Assembly: GCA_021018995.1 (NCBI GenBank)
Contig: CM037593.1
Coordinates: forward strand, 11,932,088 to 11,996,087
Direction of reading: 5' to 3'
Length of the DNA: 64,000 bases
Source of the DNA: Chloranthus sessilifolius
Taxonomy: Eukaryota > Streptophyta > Magnoliopsida > Chloranthales > Chloranthaceae
Part shown: positions 30,937 to 42,299 of the stretch, piece by piece
Position numbering within the stretch: position 1 is the first letter of the stretch
Layout of the letters: every line of letters starts with the position of its first letter
Notes under the pieces: generated by a model
The model's database searches: none
Told to the model about the DNA's origin: nothing
What the model saw: the letters and a program-made list of their open reading frames with translations, nothing else
Program-made: the position numbers and the translations under genes

Positions 30937-32724
30937 AAAGAATTGATGGCACAATCTGAATCTAAAACAAGTGGGTTTGAGTCTCCACCAAATGAGGCTG
31001 AACAAAACGACACTCAAGAAAATCGGTCTGAACAAAGCAATATTCAAGGGACTGGTTAGTTTGCTTCTTTTTTATATAATAATTATTATGAATAGTTTAC
31101 TAACAAGATATTATTCATTTAGGTGAGCCTAAAAAATCACCATCTTTTAATGAATACGGGTAAATTGTTGAAGGTTCAGCATAATTCTCCACGTTTGTAG
31201 GCCAAATGGCGAGGGCACATTGTCCACCTACATACAGTACTTGACGTGACATACCAATTGTCGTGAAAGAGCAAATATGGAGTAAAGTCTTTGTGAGTGG
31301 AAGTAAATCATTTAAAATCTAATTTAATTGTTCCACTAATAATTTTTTTTTATCTTTTTTTTATTATCACAAGCTAAATATGATATTTTTATAAGTCATA
31401 AAAGTATGGTCTTATTGAAAGCTAACACTTATTGGAATAGTGGAAACATGAACTGCGCATACACTACGATAAACATCAGACAAATGCGAAACGGAAAAAT
31501 GATATATCAAATCGTGTGAAAAAAGAAGTCTGAGAAAATTTTGTTGATATGTGTTCGGCGAAACAAGAGCAAGTACGTCGAGAAAAATGAAAGTCTTCTA
31601 GGGAAAAGATGAAAAACCCACATACCACTGGTAGACGAGGAGCAGCTAACATGGCCGAGGAATTGGTAACATATATCCAATATTCTATTTGTATATAATT
31701 ATTTGCATAAAATTTTTATTGTACATGCAGAAAAAGCAGAGTTCGGATGGTAGAGTCATTAGGACACAAATATATATCGCCTCTCATATCAAGAAAGATG
31801 GGACTTGTTCTGTTCCCGCTATGAGCAATCAACTAGTAAGACTATTATTTTAGTTTATTTTACATCAGAATTTTAGTATTGAAATGTTTTATTAACATTT
31901 ATTCTTTGCAGGAGAAAAATTATTATGAGCAATCCTCTTTTAGGGGATACCGATTTAGCTAAAGTAAATGATGCTCACCTCCCCTTTTTATTTCTTCTTT
32001 TCTTTGTAAGAAATTTATAGTTCAAAAATATTTTGTTGCTTAGGTTTGTGGCCATGATGGAAGAGGTTGTGTACGGGACATGGGTAGGGTGTATCTAAGA
32101 CCGTTATTCAAGCATCAATGCAGAGAGAACGCTCAACGGGAGAAGGGAGCACGTGAAAGTGTATCTAAGACCGCTATTCAAGCATGAACGTCTTGTAGAG
32201 AGAACGCTTAACAGGAGAAGAGAACACATGAAAACATTGAATTGAAGTTTGATATACTTATTTAACAATATGATGATGACCGTAAGGCACGCAAGACCCT
32301 TGAGGAAAAAATCAATACATTATCAAGTCAAGTTCTTTCTCAATGAGCGCATATGTCAGATTCAGGTTCTTCTAAGGTACAAATTTCAATCTCATGAAGG
32401 CTCAATTTTCTTTTCAAAATCATAATTTTTTTATATAAATTTTTTAATATCAATCAGCTATCATTATTTTTGTAGGCACAATGACATTCATCGGTTCTTT
32501 CTGATTCACTTGTGGATCAATCATCCACGCGTTGCTTATTAAAGAACTTCAAGAAAAAATTTGCTGCACTGAGACGTATAAATAGTGAGGCGACAATATC
32601 AACAGATTCATTTAGCATCATAGTAGATGATATTTATGATATCGACGTCGAGCTTTATGCAAGTGAAGGTTCATTAGCAGATATTACACTTGGAATACAA
32701 TTATCTGGCCAAAGGGACTTATAG
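30937..32724 (+). pseudogene. CACTA TNP1-like (Transposase_24 / Ptta-En-Spm) gene remnant
   Basis: Exon-like pieces in order: MAQSESKTSGFESPPNEAEQ... (30947-31055); EPKKSPSFNEYG; a PPTYSTWRDIPIVVKEQIW-like segment near 31230; PHTTGRRGAANMAEEL near 31615-31665; EKQSSDGRVIRTQIYIASHI then KKDGTCSVPAMSNQL at 31731-31832; GHDGRGCVRDMGRVYLRPLF near 32050; a charged C-terminal region with KARKTLEEKINTLSSQ. This is the layout of the plant TNP1-type protein (Transposase_24), a DNA-binding partner protein of CACTA elements. Intron-like gaps with AG and GT borders separate the pieces; stops and frame changes show it is dead. The 3' end of the element is at 33367. Confidence 0.75.
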
Positions 32725-32999
32725 TTTTTATGTGATTATTGTTAGGTGTAAATGTAATTTGGATTTATTTAGTTATAGACATTTAATAGATTTGGATGCG
32801 TAATAGCTTTTTTGGGGAATTTTAAGTTTTATGTTTTTTATGATTATTTCAAAATTGACAGTTGTAATTAAGAAGGATGATTATCTATTTATTTATTTTA
32901 AGATGTGAGGTTTTCTTATGGTGAATTTAGAAATTTATGAATTTTGATGATTATAGATTTCATTAGATTTTAGATGCAAATTAAAAAAAATACGACGTT

Positions 33000-33367
33000 A
33001 CGAAATCGTCATTTCTTAAAATTTAAATGTTTTTTTAAAAAATAGAAAAAAAAAAATGCGACTACTCAAAACCGTGATTGTTTCATGAACTTGATTATTT
33101 TAAAGAGAAACGACAGTCATAATATGTCGATTATGTGAGGAAAACGGCATGTCTTTTTCAATAAAGCAACATAAAAAATAACAACTCAAAATCGTCGTTT
33201 ATGGTCAACAGCCGAAGACAGCTATTTTGATGACATAAATGACGGTCTAAATATATCGTTGAAAAATACTACTGCTTTTTCTAGGACAACTCACTCGACT
33301 GTAAAAAACTGTTGTATTTTTGAAAAATGACTGTTTTCGGTTGTTTTTTTTGCATTTTCACGTAGTG
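33000..33367 (+). mobile_element. CACTA 3' end of the TNP1-bearing element
   Basis: Subterminal words ACGAC, GACAGTC, AAAACTGTTGT and GACTGTTTTCGG in both orientations, ending TTTTCACGTAGTG at 33367. The left end of the element was not located. Confidence 0.65.
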
Positions 33368-33373
33368 TTTATA

Positions 33374-33910
33374 CCCGAATCTCATTTTACTCAACATCCA
33401 AAGTAGGCAGTCCCAATGACTCAATTGTATGCCTTCTCTATATCAACTTTGATAAGACACCCTTCTTTTTTAAGACAATTTTGAATGAATGCACTCTTGT
33501 GCAATAACGGCAAGGTCTATAATCAGCTTCCCTTCAATGAACGCACTTTAGGATTTTCATATAATCGAGCCGATAACACCCTTCAAATGGTTGGCAAGAA
33601 ATTTGGTTATGATTTTTGTAGAGATTGGAGCTAAGGAATATTGGTTTGAACTTCTTGATATCGGAAGCACCACTTTCTTTGGGGATTAGGAGGACGACGG
33701 AGGCATTTATACACTTGTGAATGTGCCCATCTTCCCAGAATTTGTCAACCATTCGGATCACGTCATCTTTGACAACCAACTAAAATTTTTGAAAGAAGCC
33801 TAGAGTGAAGCCGTCAAGTTTGGGGGCACATTCGGCATTGCAGTTTTTAATGGCTTCCCATATATCATCAACATGAAATTTCCTCTCAATATCGGCTGCT
33901 TCCTAATGAG
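33374..33910 (-). pseudogene. LINE reverse transcriptase, inverted 5' piece
   Basis: The minus strand reads APKLDGFTLGFFQKF, VVKDDVIRMVDKFWEDGHIH, VVLLIPKESGASDIKKFKPI then, near the left edge, CLIKVDIEKAY and LLWMLSKMRFG. These are the first RT blocks of a plant L1-type ORF2. The reading ends at about 33374, just short of where the plus-strand piece at 34083 starts in the protein. Broken by stops and shifts. Confidence 0.8.
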
Positions 33911-33999
33911 TAATTATCTTTGAATGTATGTGATGATATCAATGTCCGTTGTTTTTAGTTTTTAATTGCTGATATTGAAGTGCATCAATAGGATGGTTC

Positions 34000-34085
34000 A
34001 CTTAGGCATGTTTCTTTGGGCTGAGACATGTTACACTGATAGATTGTCACTTGGACAATTTAGATTGATACACATGGTAATTGTA
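34000..34085 (-). mobile_element. R1 MITE fragment between the LINE pieces
   Basis: The reverse complement reads ATCAATCTAAATTGTCCAAG, TGACAATCTATCAGTGTAAC and TCTCAGCCCAAAGAAACATG, matching the internal R1 text at 10156-10215. Only about 85 bp. Confidence 0.55.
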
Positions 34086-36385
34086 TCACTAATGTGTGGT
34101 TTTCCATCATGATGAATGACACTTATCGAGGTTTTTTCCAGTCAAAGCGTGGACTGCGGCAGGGAGATCCGCTATCGCCATACCTTTTTATTCTTATGGA
34201 AGAGGTTTTCTCAAGATTGCTAAACTCAAGGTTATTGGAGAGGGGTATTCAGCCTTTTTCTCATCCTGGGAATGTCCTACGAATAAATCATCTATTGTAT
34301 GCGGATGATATGGTGGTCTTCACAAATGGTAGCAAGAGGTCGGTTAGATGTGTGATGGGAGTTCTGAAAGAGTATGAATGCTGGTCAAGGTAGAGGGTAA
34401 ACTATGACAAGTCGACAATTTTTTTTTCTAAACATTTGTCAAGTGGCAGAGCTCGGGAGATACGGGAGGAAATTGGTTTTTCTGAGGACTTGTTTCCTTT
34501 TATGTATTTGGGAGCGCCAATAGTGGATGGTAGATTAAAAATTAGGCACTTCTTGCCTTTGTTGGAGAGAGTGGAAAAAAAGTTATCGAGGTGGAAGAGT
34601 AGACTGTTATCTTAGGGGGGGAAGGATAGTTCTGTTGAGGCATGTTCTTTCGACTTTACCACTTCTTCTGGTTTCCGTTTTACAAGTTCCTAAAGCTGAA
34701 ATCTCAAAGCTTAATGATCTTTTTGCTAAATTTTTCTGGGGGGAACAAGAGGGTAGAAGCAAGAGGCATTGGAGAGCATGGAACAAGCTATGTTTGCCAG
34801 TAGAGGAAGGGGGTATTGGAGTGAGGAATCTATAAGAGGTTCAACAATCTTTGTTTATGAAATTTGGCTGAAAACTGCTGACCACGGAGAACCTTTGGGC
34901 AAAATTCTTTAAAGCTAAGTATGTTAAACATGGACAAGTTGATTTGTCCACTGTTGAAATTAAGGGCTCCAGGTTTTGGAAAAGGATAGTGGAGGGGTTT
35001 CCTTTTCTGCTGCAACATACTAAATGGAAGGTTCGTGAGGATAACATATCTTGTGGTTTGATAAATTCTTAGATCAAGGGCCGATGTGTGCAGATATTGC
35101 TGTGGTGGAAAACCCAAGATTGAAAGTGAGAGACATGGTGGTAAATGATAGATGGGATATTGAGAGGCTTGAGTTGCTGGTGGGTACGCAGAGAGCAAGT
35201 GAGATTATGAGGCAAGTTGGAAGATTAAGAAATGAGAATGATGTTTTGCTTTAGCTTCCAGAAAAATAGGGTAAGTTCTCAGTAAAATCAGCATGGGAGG
35301 TTATAAGGCTCAAGATACCCAAATTTGATTGGGCAAGGTGGATTTGGCATAGAGATATTCCGAAAAAAATGTCAATTGTTATGTGGAAAGCATATTTCAG
35401 GTGCCTAAGTGTGGACGAGCAGCCAAAAATTCCCAGGTTGGTACTGTGTTGGGATTAATCCTTATTATTGTTACATGGAGGGTGTGGAAAAGGCGATGTA
35501 TTGCACGAATGGAAAACATATACGAGTTTGTTCAGTAAGTTTGGAATGTAATTAAATATTGGGTGCAAGCTATTGTAGCCAAAATTTCTAAGGTGAAGAG
35601 AATTTCGCATGCTGATGTGCAAGTTCTGACGAGGGTGGGGATCACACTTGTGGACCCGAGGCCAAGTAAAGCTATATGTATTAGATGGTTGAAGCCTATG
35701 AATGGTAGGTGGAAACTAAATTTAGATGGCAGCTCTTTTGAAAATTCGGGACCTGGTGGGGGAGGTGGAGTTCTTCGGGATCATAAAGGGAGGTTAGTTT
35801 TTGCTTTCTCAACATCCTTTGGATCTTGTACTAATAGTGAAGCTGAGCTTCAGGCTGTTATAGAGGGATTAAAAATCTGCCGTTAGTGGGATTTCTCTTG
35901 CATTGATATTGAGTGTGATTCTTTGATAGTGGTTTCTTGATTGATTAATAAAGGTTGTGCAGTGTGGTATTTGTGGGACTTTTGGGATCAGGTGATAACC
36001 TTGTTGGAGGAGATTGATTTCTCTATTAAGCATATTTATAGGGAAGGAAATAAAATGGCTGATGAGTTGGCAAAGTTGGGTGTGTTGGGGAAGGAGTTGA
36101 TTGTTTTTGAATCTGCAGATTTACCTCATGTGGTGAGAGGATTATATAGGTTGGATTTAATACGTACGACATATGTAAGACATAACTTTTAATTCATTGG
36201 GAGGTAGTGTCGGTTTATATTGATTGGGGGGGTTTATATTTTGATCAATGGCTTGGGTGTTTTTATTTCAGTTGGTTCGGTTTTCCTCCGCCATAAGTGA
36301 GGGTTTTGTGAATAAAGATGGGGAAATAAAGATGGGGAGAGGTCATTTGACTTGTGACCTCAACTCTTTCAAAAAATAAATAAAT
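34083..36385 (+). pseudogene. LINE ORF2 remnant: RT second half, zf-RVT and RNase H
   Basis: Begins CITNVWFSIMMNDTYRGFFQ and continues SKRGLRQGDPLSPYLFILME, then YADDMVVF (RT catalytic box) at about 34300, YLGAPIVDGRL, LFAKFFWGEQEG...HWRAWNKLCLP, a zf-RVT-like SVKSAWEV...WIWHRDIPKKMSIVMWKAYF, and an RNase H domain at about 35690-36130 (WKLNLDGSSF, GGGGVLRDHKG, NSEAELQAVIEGL, IYREGNKMADELAKLG). The 3' region ends in (AAATAA)n at about 36365-36390. Plant L1-type LINE with C-terminal RNase H; several stops and shifts, not functional. See 33374-33910 for the inverted part. Confidence 0.9.
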
Positions 36386-36390
36386 AAAAA

Positions 36391-36699
36391 AGAGGAAAAA
36401 GTTCTAAAGCTCACAGGTTTAGTCTTTCTTAGGATCCCAGAATTATAGATTTTAACTAATCTTTTTATTTCCGAACCTAATATTAGCGAAGATACAAAAA
36501 ATTTTCTAAGCATAAATTTCAAACCAATATTTAAATGTTCACAATGGAATTAATTATGCTAAACAATAGCAGTTTTACCGTGATATGAATATTTAAGAAT
36601 TAAAATTTTCATGCATTAGTGACTACAATTTGAAAACTATGCCAAAAATAAACAGTGATGATTTATTTTTTATTTTTTAAACATGGTATTGAAGGTGTA
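36391..36699. other. Intergenic stretch
   Basis: AT-rich, nothing recognised; may be flank of R3. Confidence 0.4.
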
Positions 36700-37369
36700 T
36701 TTTAAATAGTGGATCAACACGCGAAATAAAAGTTACAGAACATGAACCACGCATTAAGCACAACACCCCCAAACCTAAGTGGTGCTATGTCCTTATTGCA
36801 CAAAACTGTAAACATGAAAATAACAATAGGACAGCTGGAAAAATATGATAACAAATCGACATAAGTACCAACGATGCTCGCTCAACGTCTCTTTCAAAGG
36901 AAGAGGGGGAAGAGCCAAGGTCACTCCCTGCTTTTTTTTTTAAAACAAACTGGACTGGTCACAATTCAGAATCGATCGATTGGTTTAAATAAATCAATCG
37001 ATTGATTTGCCACAGAGTTAGCAAGTTTCTGCTTCTCAGTCAATCGATTGTTTTAAAATAGTATCCTTGCAAGTGCACAAGTTCGATAAATGAGGGTGAG
37101 TACAAGGGTGTCAAACCATAGAGCGCAAAATTTTAATTAATTTCTAAAAGTGCAAAAAGAACTTAAGGAAGTACCAAAGGTTGAGATTTTTATGATAAAG
37201 ATTAACTATTCAAGACAAAATTAAAAAGATCTAAACAATGCCTATGCAAGAAAAATAATCGATAATCGAAACAATTATGATGAAAGGATTTAAGGATTTA
37301 GCTAACCCTAGATTCATAATTTTCCTACTAACAATCCAAACATTTTAATGGTAAATTATTTGCCCTCAT

Positions 37370-37865
37370 TTAACTATAAGAAAAACGATTCGATAAAAAT
37401 GTGACTATGATAATCGGCATACACTCTCCTAACACTATGACGTATTCAATTACGACATGAACCATGCAAAATACAAAACGCATCACAAACACATAACCAC
37501 ACTAGAAAAATTAATCGTGCGTCATCCTATATCGATCTACAAGATCGATCTAAGTGGAATAATTCTTTTATTATAGCCGATAACTAAGATCTACCACTAT
37601 AAATGAGTATTTGATGATAACACAATATGCGCAAACTTACAGTCATATAATTTAATAATTGTAACAAGCCTCATTTTACTACAATCAAAAGGATTTGAAA
37701 ATAATGTGATTATTAGATTCGACATACCCTATCTTAACACTATGACGCATTCAATCACGACATGAATCATGCGAAAGACATAACGTATCACAAACATACA
37801 ACCACGACAATAATTATCAATCGTACAAATATCCTATATCGGTCTACAAGATCGATCTCATCCAG
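37370..37865. repeat. ~190-bp direct repeat inside R3
   Basis: The block with AACACTATGACGTATTCAAT, ACGACATGAACCATGC, ATCACAAACA and TCTACAAGATCGATCT occurs at about 37370-37560 and again, diverged, at about 37680-37865. Confidence 0.75.
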
Positions 37866-38179
37866 GGTTCGCTTCGTCCTTTAATGAGTGATTTTAGCCG
37901 CTCATCTCCGATCTACACGCAATGCACAAATTTGAAATTATCGATAAAGTTATTTAATTATCAAGTGTTTGGATCTTTTAGGAAAATATCTGGAACCTTA
38001 GCCTTGATTCCTAATTACAAACTAAATTATCTAAAGTTAAAACTACAAACTGAAAAAACTAAGGAGAGAACCTAAGAAAAATAAGAAAATTCTGCCCAGA
38101 AGGGACCCAAAAGAAGAGTGCCAAACCCTTAAACACTCTTTTATTTATATAGGGCTCGGACTAAAAACCTTCCATAAAC

Positions 38180-38395
38180 AGTTCAATCGATTGAATTTCA
38201 AGATTCAATTGATTGAATTACAAAATTCAATTGATTGAATTAAAAATCTGAAATTTGCAGACTTAAGTGAATTTAAACTCAATCGATTGAGTCTCAAAAT
38301 GCAATCGATTGAATTCAAATTCAGATCTAAAAGGCAAAATAGCCACCTTAAGATCAATCGATTGAATTTAAAATCTCAATCGATTGAGGTAGACA
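38180..38395. repeat. TCAATCGATTGA palindrome array upstream of the R3 TATA box
   Basis: Seven sites of TTCAATCGATTGAA type in pairs or triplets with a spacing of about 22 bp (38185, 38207, 38229; 38279 and 38302; 38353 and 38375). Some read CAATTGATTG, a G-to-A or C-to-T change at the central CpG. More sites lie at 36970-37050. The array is 30-250 bp upstream of the minus-strand TATA box. Confidence 0.85.
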
Positions 38396-38700
38396 TGTGA
38401 CAAATTTAACACTTCTCCAACAATGTTTGGATTTAATCATTTCTTTTTGATTGCTTAGTTGGCTTCATGGTTTGGTACTTCCATGTTGTTTTTAATTATG
38501 CTCTTTTATGTCTCTGCACGATCCAACGATTATGAACACCTGAAACCACTAAAACTATGTAATAGTTTTTAAATTGCTTTCATCGGATAGCCAAATGCTG
38601 GTATTAGGATATGAAATATAGTCATATTTTGGCATGAATCACCAACCAAGTTAGAGTCACTTTACAACAATATGTACTTGAAGCAAATGGTAGTAGTCGT

Positions 38701-39340
38701 ACGGCTATCTGAAAAGAAACTTTTTTTTTCTTAATGTTGACTAGTTACTATTGATTATACATACAAATCTGAATATGAACTTAACGTGAAACTCCATCTT
38801 CGTTTATGCTTGAACTAATTATGTTGTGGTTCATCTTAACACTGAACTTCTTTTGTTTTGTCAATATGTGGAACAATGAGAAAGAAGAGTCCACTTTGCA
38901 AAACCAAGAACCAAGTAATTCCTAAACACATTTTTATGTACTTCTCTTCATGGAAACTGAACACATTTATAATTTTTTAAATCTACAGCCTGATTTTTGC
39001 TCTGTTCTGAATTTTTTTATGGTTATTTCAAGTTTCAAATTGGTTCATATAGATCACAATCACTGAACAATATTGGTGTTAGCCGATATTCTGATGTTCG
39101 TATTAAGAGTCATGTCTTTTTTTCTATTCATTTGTGGAATTTATGATCGGATCTATTGGTTATCAGTTTGTTGTAAGGCATAATTTAATGCTAACATATC
39201 AGACGATGCAGGCTTGTTTAAAGGAAGATGGTGCTTTTAATCAGAAGGAAGATACAAGGAATCTGCAGGCTCCATGGAGACAAATGGTGGAAATGTCTTG
39301 GATTGCAAAGTTAAATGAGTTTAATGCATAAAGAGTCATT
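38701..39340 (+). other. Stretch with short unrecognised exon-like pieces
   Basis: Pieces such as NMWNNEKEESTLQNQEPS (38868-38915) and ACLKEDGAFNQKEDTRNLQA then PWRQMVEMSWIAKLNEFNA (39210-39330) look coding-like, with a stop after LNEFNA. No family recognised. Confidence 0.3.
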
Positions 39341-39915
39341 CATGTGTTTGCTACTTTTTTTGTTTCCTTACATGAAGTAAAATAAGTTGGAAATATATAT
39401 ATATATAATTGGGAGGATGGATTAGAACCAGCTGCTCATGCTAGATCATTTATAAGTCTCTGGCCTTTCAAACTAATGAAAGTATTTTCACTTTTTTGAA
39501 TTAAAGGGAGTGCACACACCTTGGATTTCTTAATGCCATATTAATTCACCATCACTGTATATCCAGTAGTTGTTGGGTCGTGACTGGGGACAAGATTTTT
39601 GAGGCTTGACATCTAATTAGATAGCCACATGTGCCTCAATATTAAATTTTTTTTCTAGCTGTGGCACAATACACTATAGATTAGCTAATCGCTCGTTTGA
39701 AGTTGATAGAGTGTAATCTCATTAGTTACAGTAGAGACTTATGTATAGGATGAATGTACTTCCAATCTATATGATGCTCCAGTGAACCATCTGGCACCAA
39801 ATAGAAAAACATTGTCATGTGTACCGAATTTATGACCTATTCAGTCACAAGAATGAACGGTGTGGTGAGAAAACATGAGATAAAATGTGATAATAGGGTA
39901 GCAGAAAGGATACTT
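39341..39915. other. Intergenic stretch with a dispersed repeat
   Basis: About 39770-39845 (CCAGTGAACCATCTGGCACC, AAAAACATTGTCATGTGTA) recurs at about 54930-54995 in the same orientation. No gene. Confidence 0.55.
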
Positions 39916-39924
39916 TTTTCTTTT

Positions 39925-40085
39925 GGGTACCGTCATTCACACCTCATGAGATTGCTTTCTCACCCCACTGTTGAAAAACGCCACTAAAAGGGGACTCTTG
40001 TAAAATTTACACCCCACTTCATTTTTATTTATTTTTGTTTATTGGGGTGAGAAAGCAGCCATGTGGGGTGTGAATAATGGTACCC
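39925..40085. mobile_element. 161-bp foldback MITE with 9-bp flanking repeat
   Basis: GGGTACCGTCATTCACACC at the left is inverted as GGTGTGAATAATGGTACCC at the right, and the inner TTGCTTTCTCACCCCA is inverted to TGGGGTGAGAAAGCAG. TTTTCTTTT flanks both sides (39916-39924 and 40086-40094). The 9-bp duplication suggests a Mutator-type MITE, though the repeat is low-complexity. Confidence 0.7.
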
Positions 40086-40144
40086 TTTTCTTTTTGGCTA
40101 CCAATGATTTTTTCGGTGGAACTGATGGTTCCATGATTAACACT

Positions 40145-40345
40145 GTTGATTGCCTTGAATAAGATAGTCGAGATCATTTTTCATTCCAATCTTTCACACA
40201 ATAGATCTTGAAATCATGGACCACCTATCAAATGGTCATATATTGATTCCACATGAAATGTATGCCAAAAGTAGCCCAAGAACCCTTCTCATGGTACATC
40301 ATGATTACGAATGTGTGCCACATGTATATATAATTTTGATCCAGG
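40145..40345. mobile_element. R2 MITE, left two-thirds
   Basis: TTGATTGCCTTGAATAAGAT, GAGATCATTTTTCATTCCAA, GATCTTGAAATCATGGACCA and the central ACATGATTACGAATGTG-like text are present; the right arm is missing. Confidence 0.65.
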
Positions 40346-40399
40346 TATGTAAGTTCAACAAATAAATCACTATCAATTTCAAAAAGTTTTCTCCCATAA

Positions 40400-40800
40400 T
40401 TCACCTGTTGATGACCCCTTGATTGATAAAATCCTCGATCCTTCTTATGTGGATGGTGAGGCGAATACGTTCGGTAGTCTTCGGAGCATTGTAACCATTA
40501 GTTCACTCGCTGCATGGGTTGGTGAGATGGGAGGGGCTTACACACTATTAGCCACAATCTATCTTGTTACCAATGCATTTGTATTCGTTTCTCTGATTCT
40601 TTTAAGTTTTCTAGTTTTGGGGATGATTTATTTAAGGTATCATTAAGTTTTTAAGTGGATAGGTACTTGGATGAAAGTGAATTTAGCGACAAGTGGGCCC
40701 TTTCCGGTACTGAAGAAAAGGAGCTTGTACGAGTTGTGTACCCACTATGACTATGGTGAAACTAATATATCAACTACTCGCATGTCTGTTGTTTGAGGAA
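40400..40800 (+). other. Unrecognised coding-like fragment
   Basis: LIDKILDPSYVDGEANTFGS then LRSIVTISSLAAWVGEMG (40416-40545), and YLDESEFSDKWALSGTEEKE then LVRVVYP (40663-40745). The first phrase vaguely resembles the end of a receptor kinase domain (DP.L), which is too weak to assign. Confidence 0.25.
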
Positions 40801-40914
40801 GTGCCTGGGTGAGTCCATTTACTTTTTTGTCTGTGCATCATAGCTGGTGCATGGTTGATTTAGGTTATAAATTTTTTTTTCCTTTTTTTATAAATTTTGT
40901 GCCGTTGTTTGCAG

Positions 40915-41210
40915 CCATAGTCAATAGGTTTGCATGTGCTTTGGATCGAATGATGGAGATCATTTTCCCTCTCCTTTTTTTCGCACAATAAATCTTGAGA
41001 TTATGGCTCTACATTATACTATTAGATGTTGATTACACGTGGCACACATCCCCAATAGTAGCTTGAAAATCTTGTTCGATGGTACACCGTGATCAGATTC
41101 ACATTTTTGGGATGTGTGTCACGTGTGATACAAAATTTGTCTTTCATGGTGTGCCCTTATCTCAACATTTAATGTGCTTCATCGTCTAATTTAAAGCAAT
41201 TAATAATTGC
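40915..41210. mobile_element. R2 foldback MITE (copy 8)
   Basis: GATCGAATGATGGAGATCAT and AAATCTTGAGATTATGGC at the left; TCATCGTCTAATTTAAAGCA at the right; the centre AATCTTGTTCGATGGTACAC matches the other copies. Confidence 0.65.
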
Positions 41211-41419
41211 AAAGAAAGAATCTTTGGTTGTAAATATAGATACCTAAATTTTTGTATAGGCTCAGCATCCGCTCTTCGATTTCTTGCTTTTATCGTTTGA
41301 TTTAGACGAGTCAAAACAAAATAATTGCAATTGCCAACGTTTGTGCTTTGGTGGACCCACCAGTGAAAAAGGATCTTAATTTTCAGACTTCTATGAAGAA
41401 ACAGCTGCCATCTTGTATT

Positions 41420-41710
41420 CAAAATCATTGACTGCTAATAATCCTTCGATGGAGATCGCTCATCATCCCAATCTTCCATACAATAGATCTTGAGATCGTA
41501 GTTGTATAATCATACTATCACTTTTTCATTTCATATGGCACACATCACAAAAGATTACTCGAAAAACACATGGCACATATCACAATAAAACATTAATTTT
41601 TAAGTCACTTTTTGGGATATGTTTTAAAGGGAATGAAATGGATGTTGATGGTACGCCCATGATCTCAAAATCCATTATTCGATTCCAAGACAAGACTTGA
41701 CTATGTTCAA
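41420..41710. mobile_element. R2 foldback MITE (copy 9)
   Basis: CGATGGAGATCGCTCATCAT and AGATCTTGAGATCGTAG at the left; CCCATGATCTCAAAATCCAT at the right. A short internal repeat of CACATGGCACATATCACA occurs in the centre. Confidence 0.6.
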
Positions 41711-41759
41711 AATCTTGTCCAAACCAGTATGTATCGGAAGGAAGATAGTATCAAAAGTC

Positions 41760-42010
41760 ACTGGCATGGTTTCAAATATCGGCCGATACCGATCCAAATC
41801 GCCCGATCCGGATCGGTTTTGGCCCAAACAATACCAATTCTATAGATTGTATCGCTTGTACGTAGGTATCGGCTGAGGATCAGTTCGATCGCTCCGAATC
41901 AGCCGATCCCAAGCGATATTTAAAGGATCACCGATCCACCGATACAAAGAGTTTGTATACATAAACACAAAGTTTTGAAAGATACGTATCGGTTTCGGAA
42001 GTCATTGGTA
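41760..42010. repeat. ATCGGCCGATACCGATCC palindrome-rich tract
   Basis: Overlapping degenerate palindromes of ATCGGCCGAT, CCGATCCGGATCGG and GATACGTATC type without regular spacing. A related tract lies at 54650-54790. Confidence 0.6.
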
Positions 42011-42299
42011 TGATATTTTGAATGTATTTTACTGGTGCATTACATAAATATATTTTTAATATATTGAATAATAATTATCAATGTATCGTCTAGAATTAGT
42101 GCGTACCAGACTTGAAAGCCAGGCAATGAGTACTGAAAAACCAAGATTTTAACCCATGGTCTTGACATAGTATTCTTACAAAAATGAGTCCCCAAACTCC
42201 ACCAATACCACTAGTGCAATTGGTAGTTAAACAAGCTATATTATCTCGCACATCAATTATTGGAGAGTGTGATCAGTGGAATCTACATCCACATAATAT

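Larger units (their letters stand above)
36700..38700 (-). mobile_element. R3 LTR-like element, minus-strand copy
   Basis: Shares several blocks with 54990-55863 on the plus strand: GGCTATCCGATGAA (38585 region, inverted), palindromes followed by a TATA box, and GATGAGCGGCTAAA (near 37900, inverted). On the minus strand the order is palindrome array (38395-38180), TATA text CTATATAAATAAAAG (38138-38155), leader, direct repeats, and a GGTTTGGGGGTGTTG motif near 36770 of the kind seen beside LTR retroelement 3' ends. No protein domains were seen. Probably a non-autonomous LTR element, old; classification and both edges are uncertain. Confidence 0.5.
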
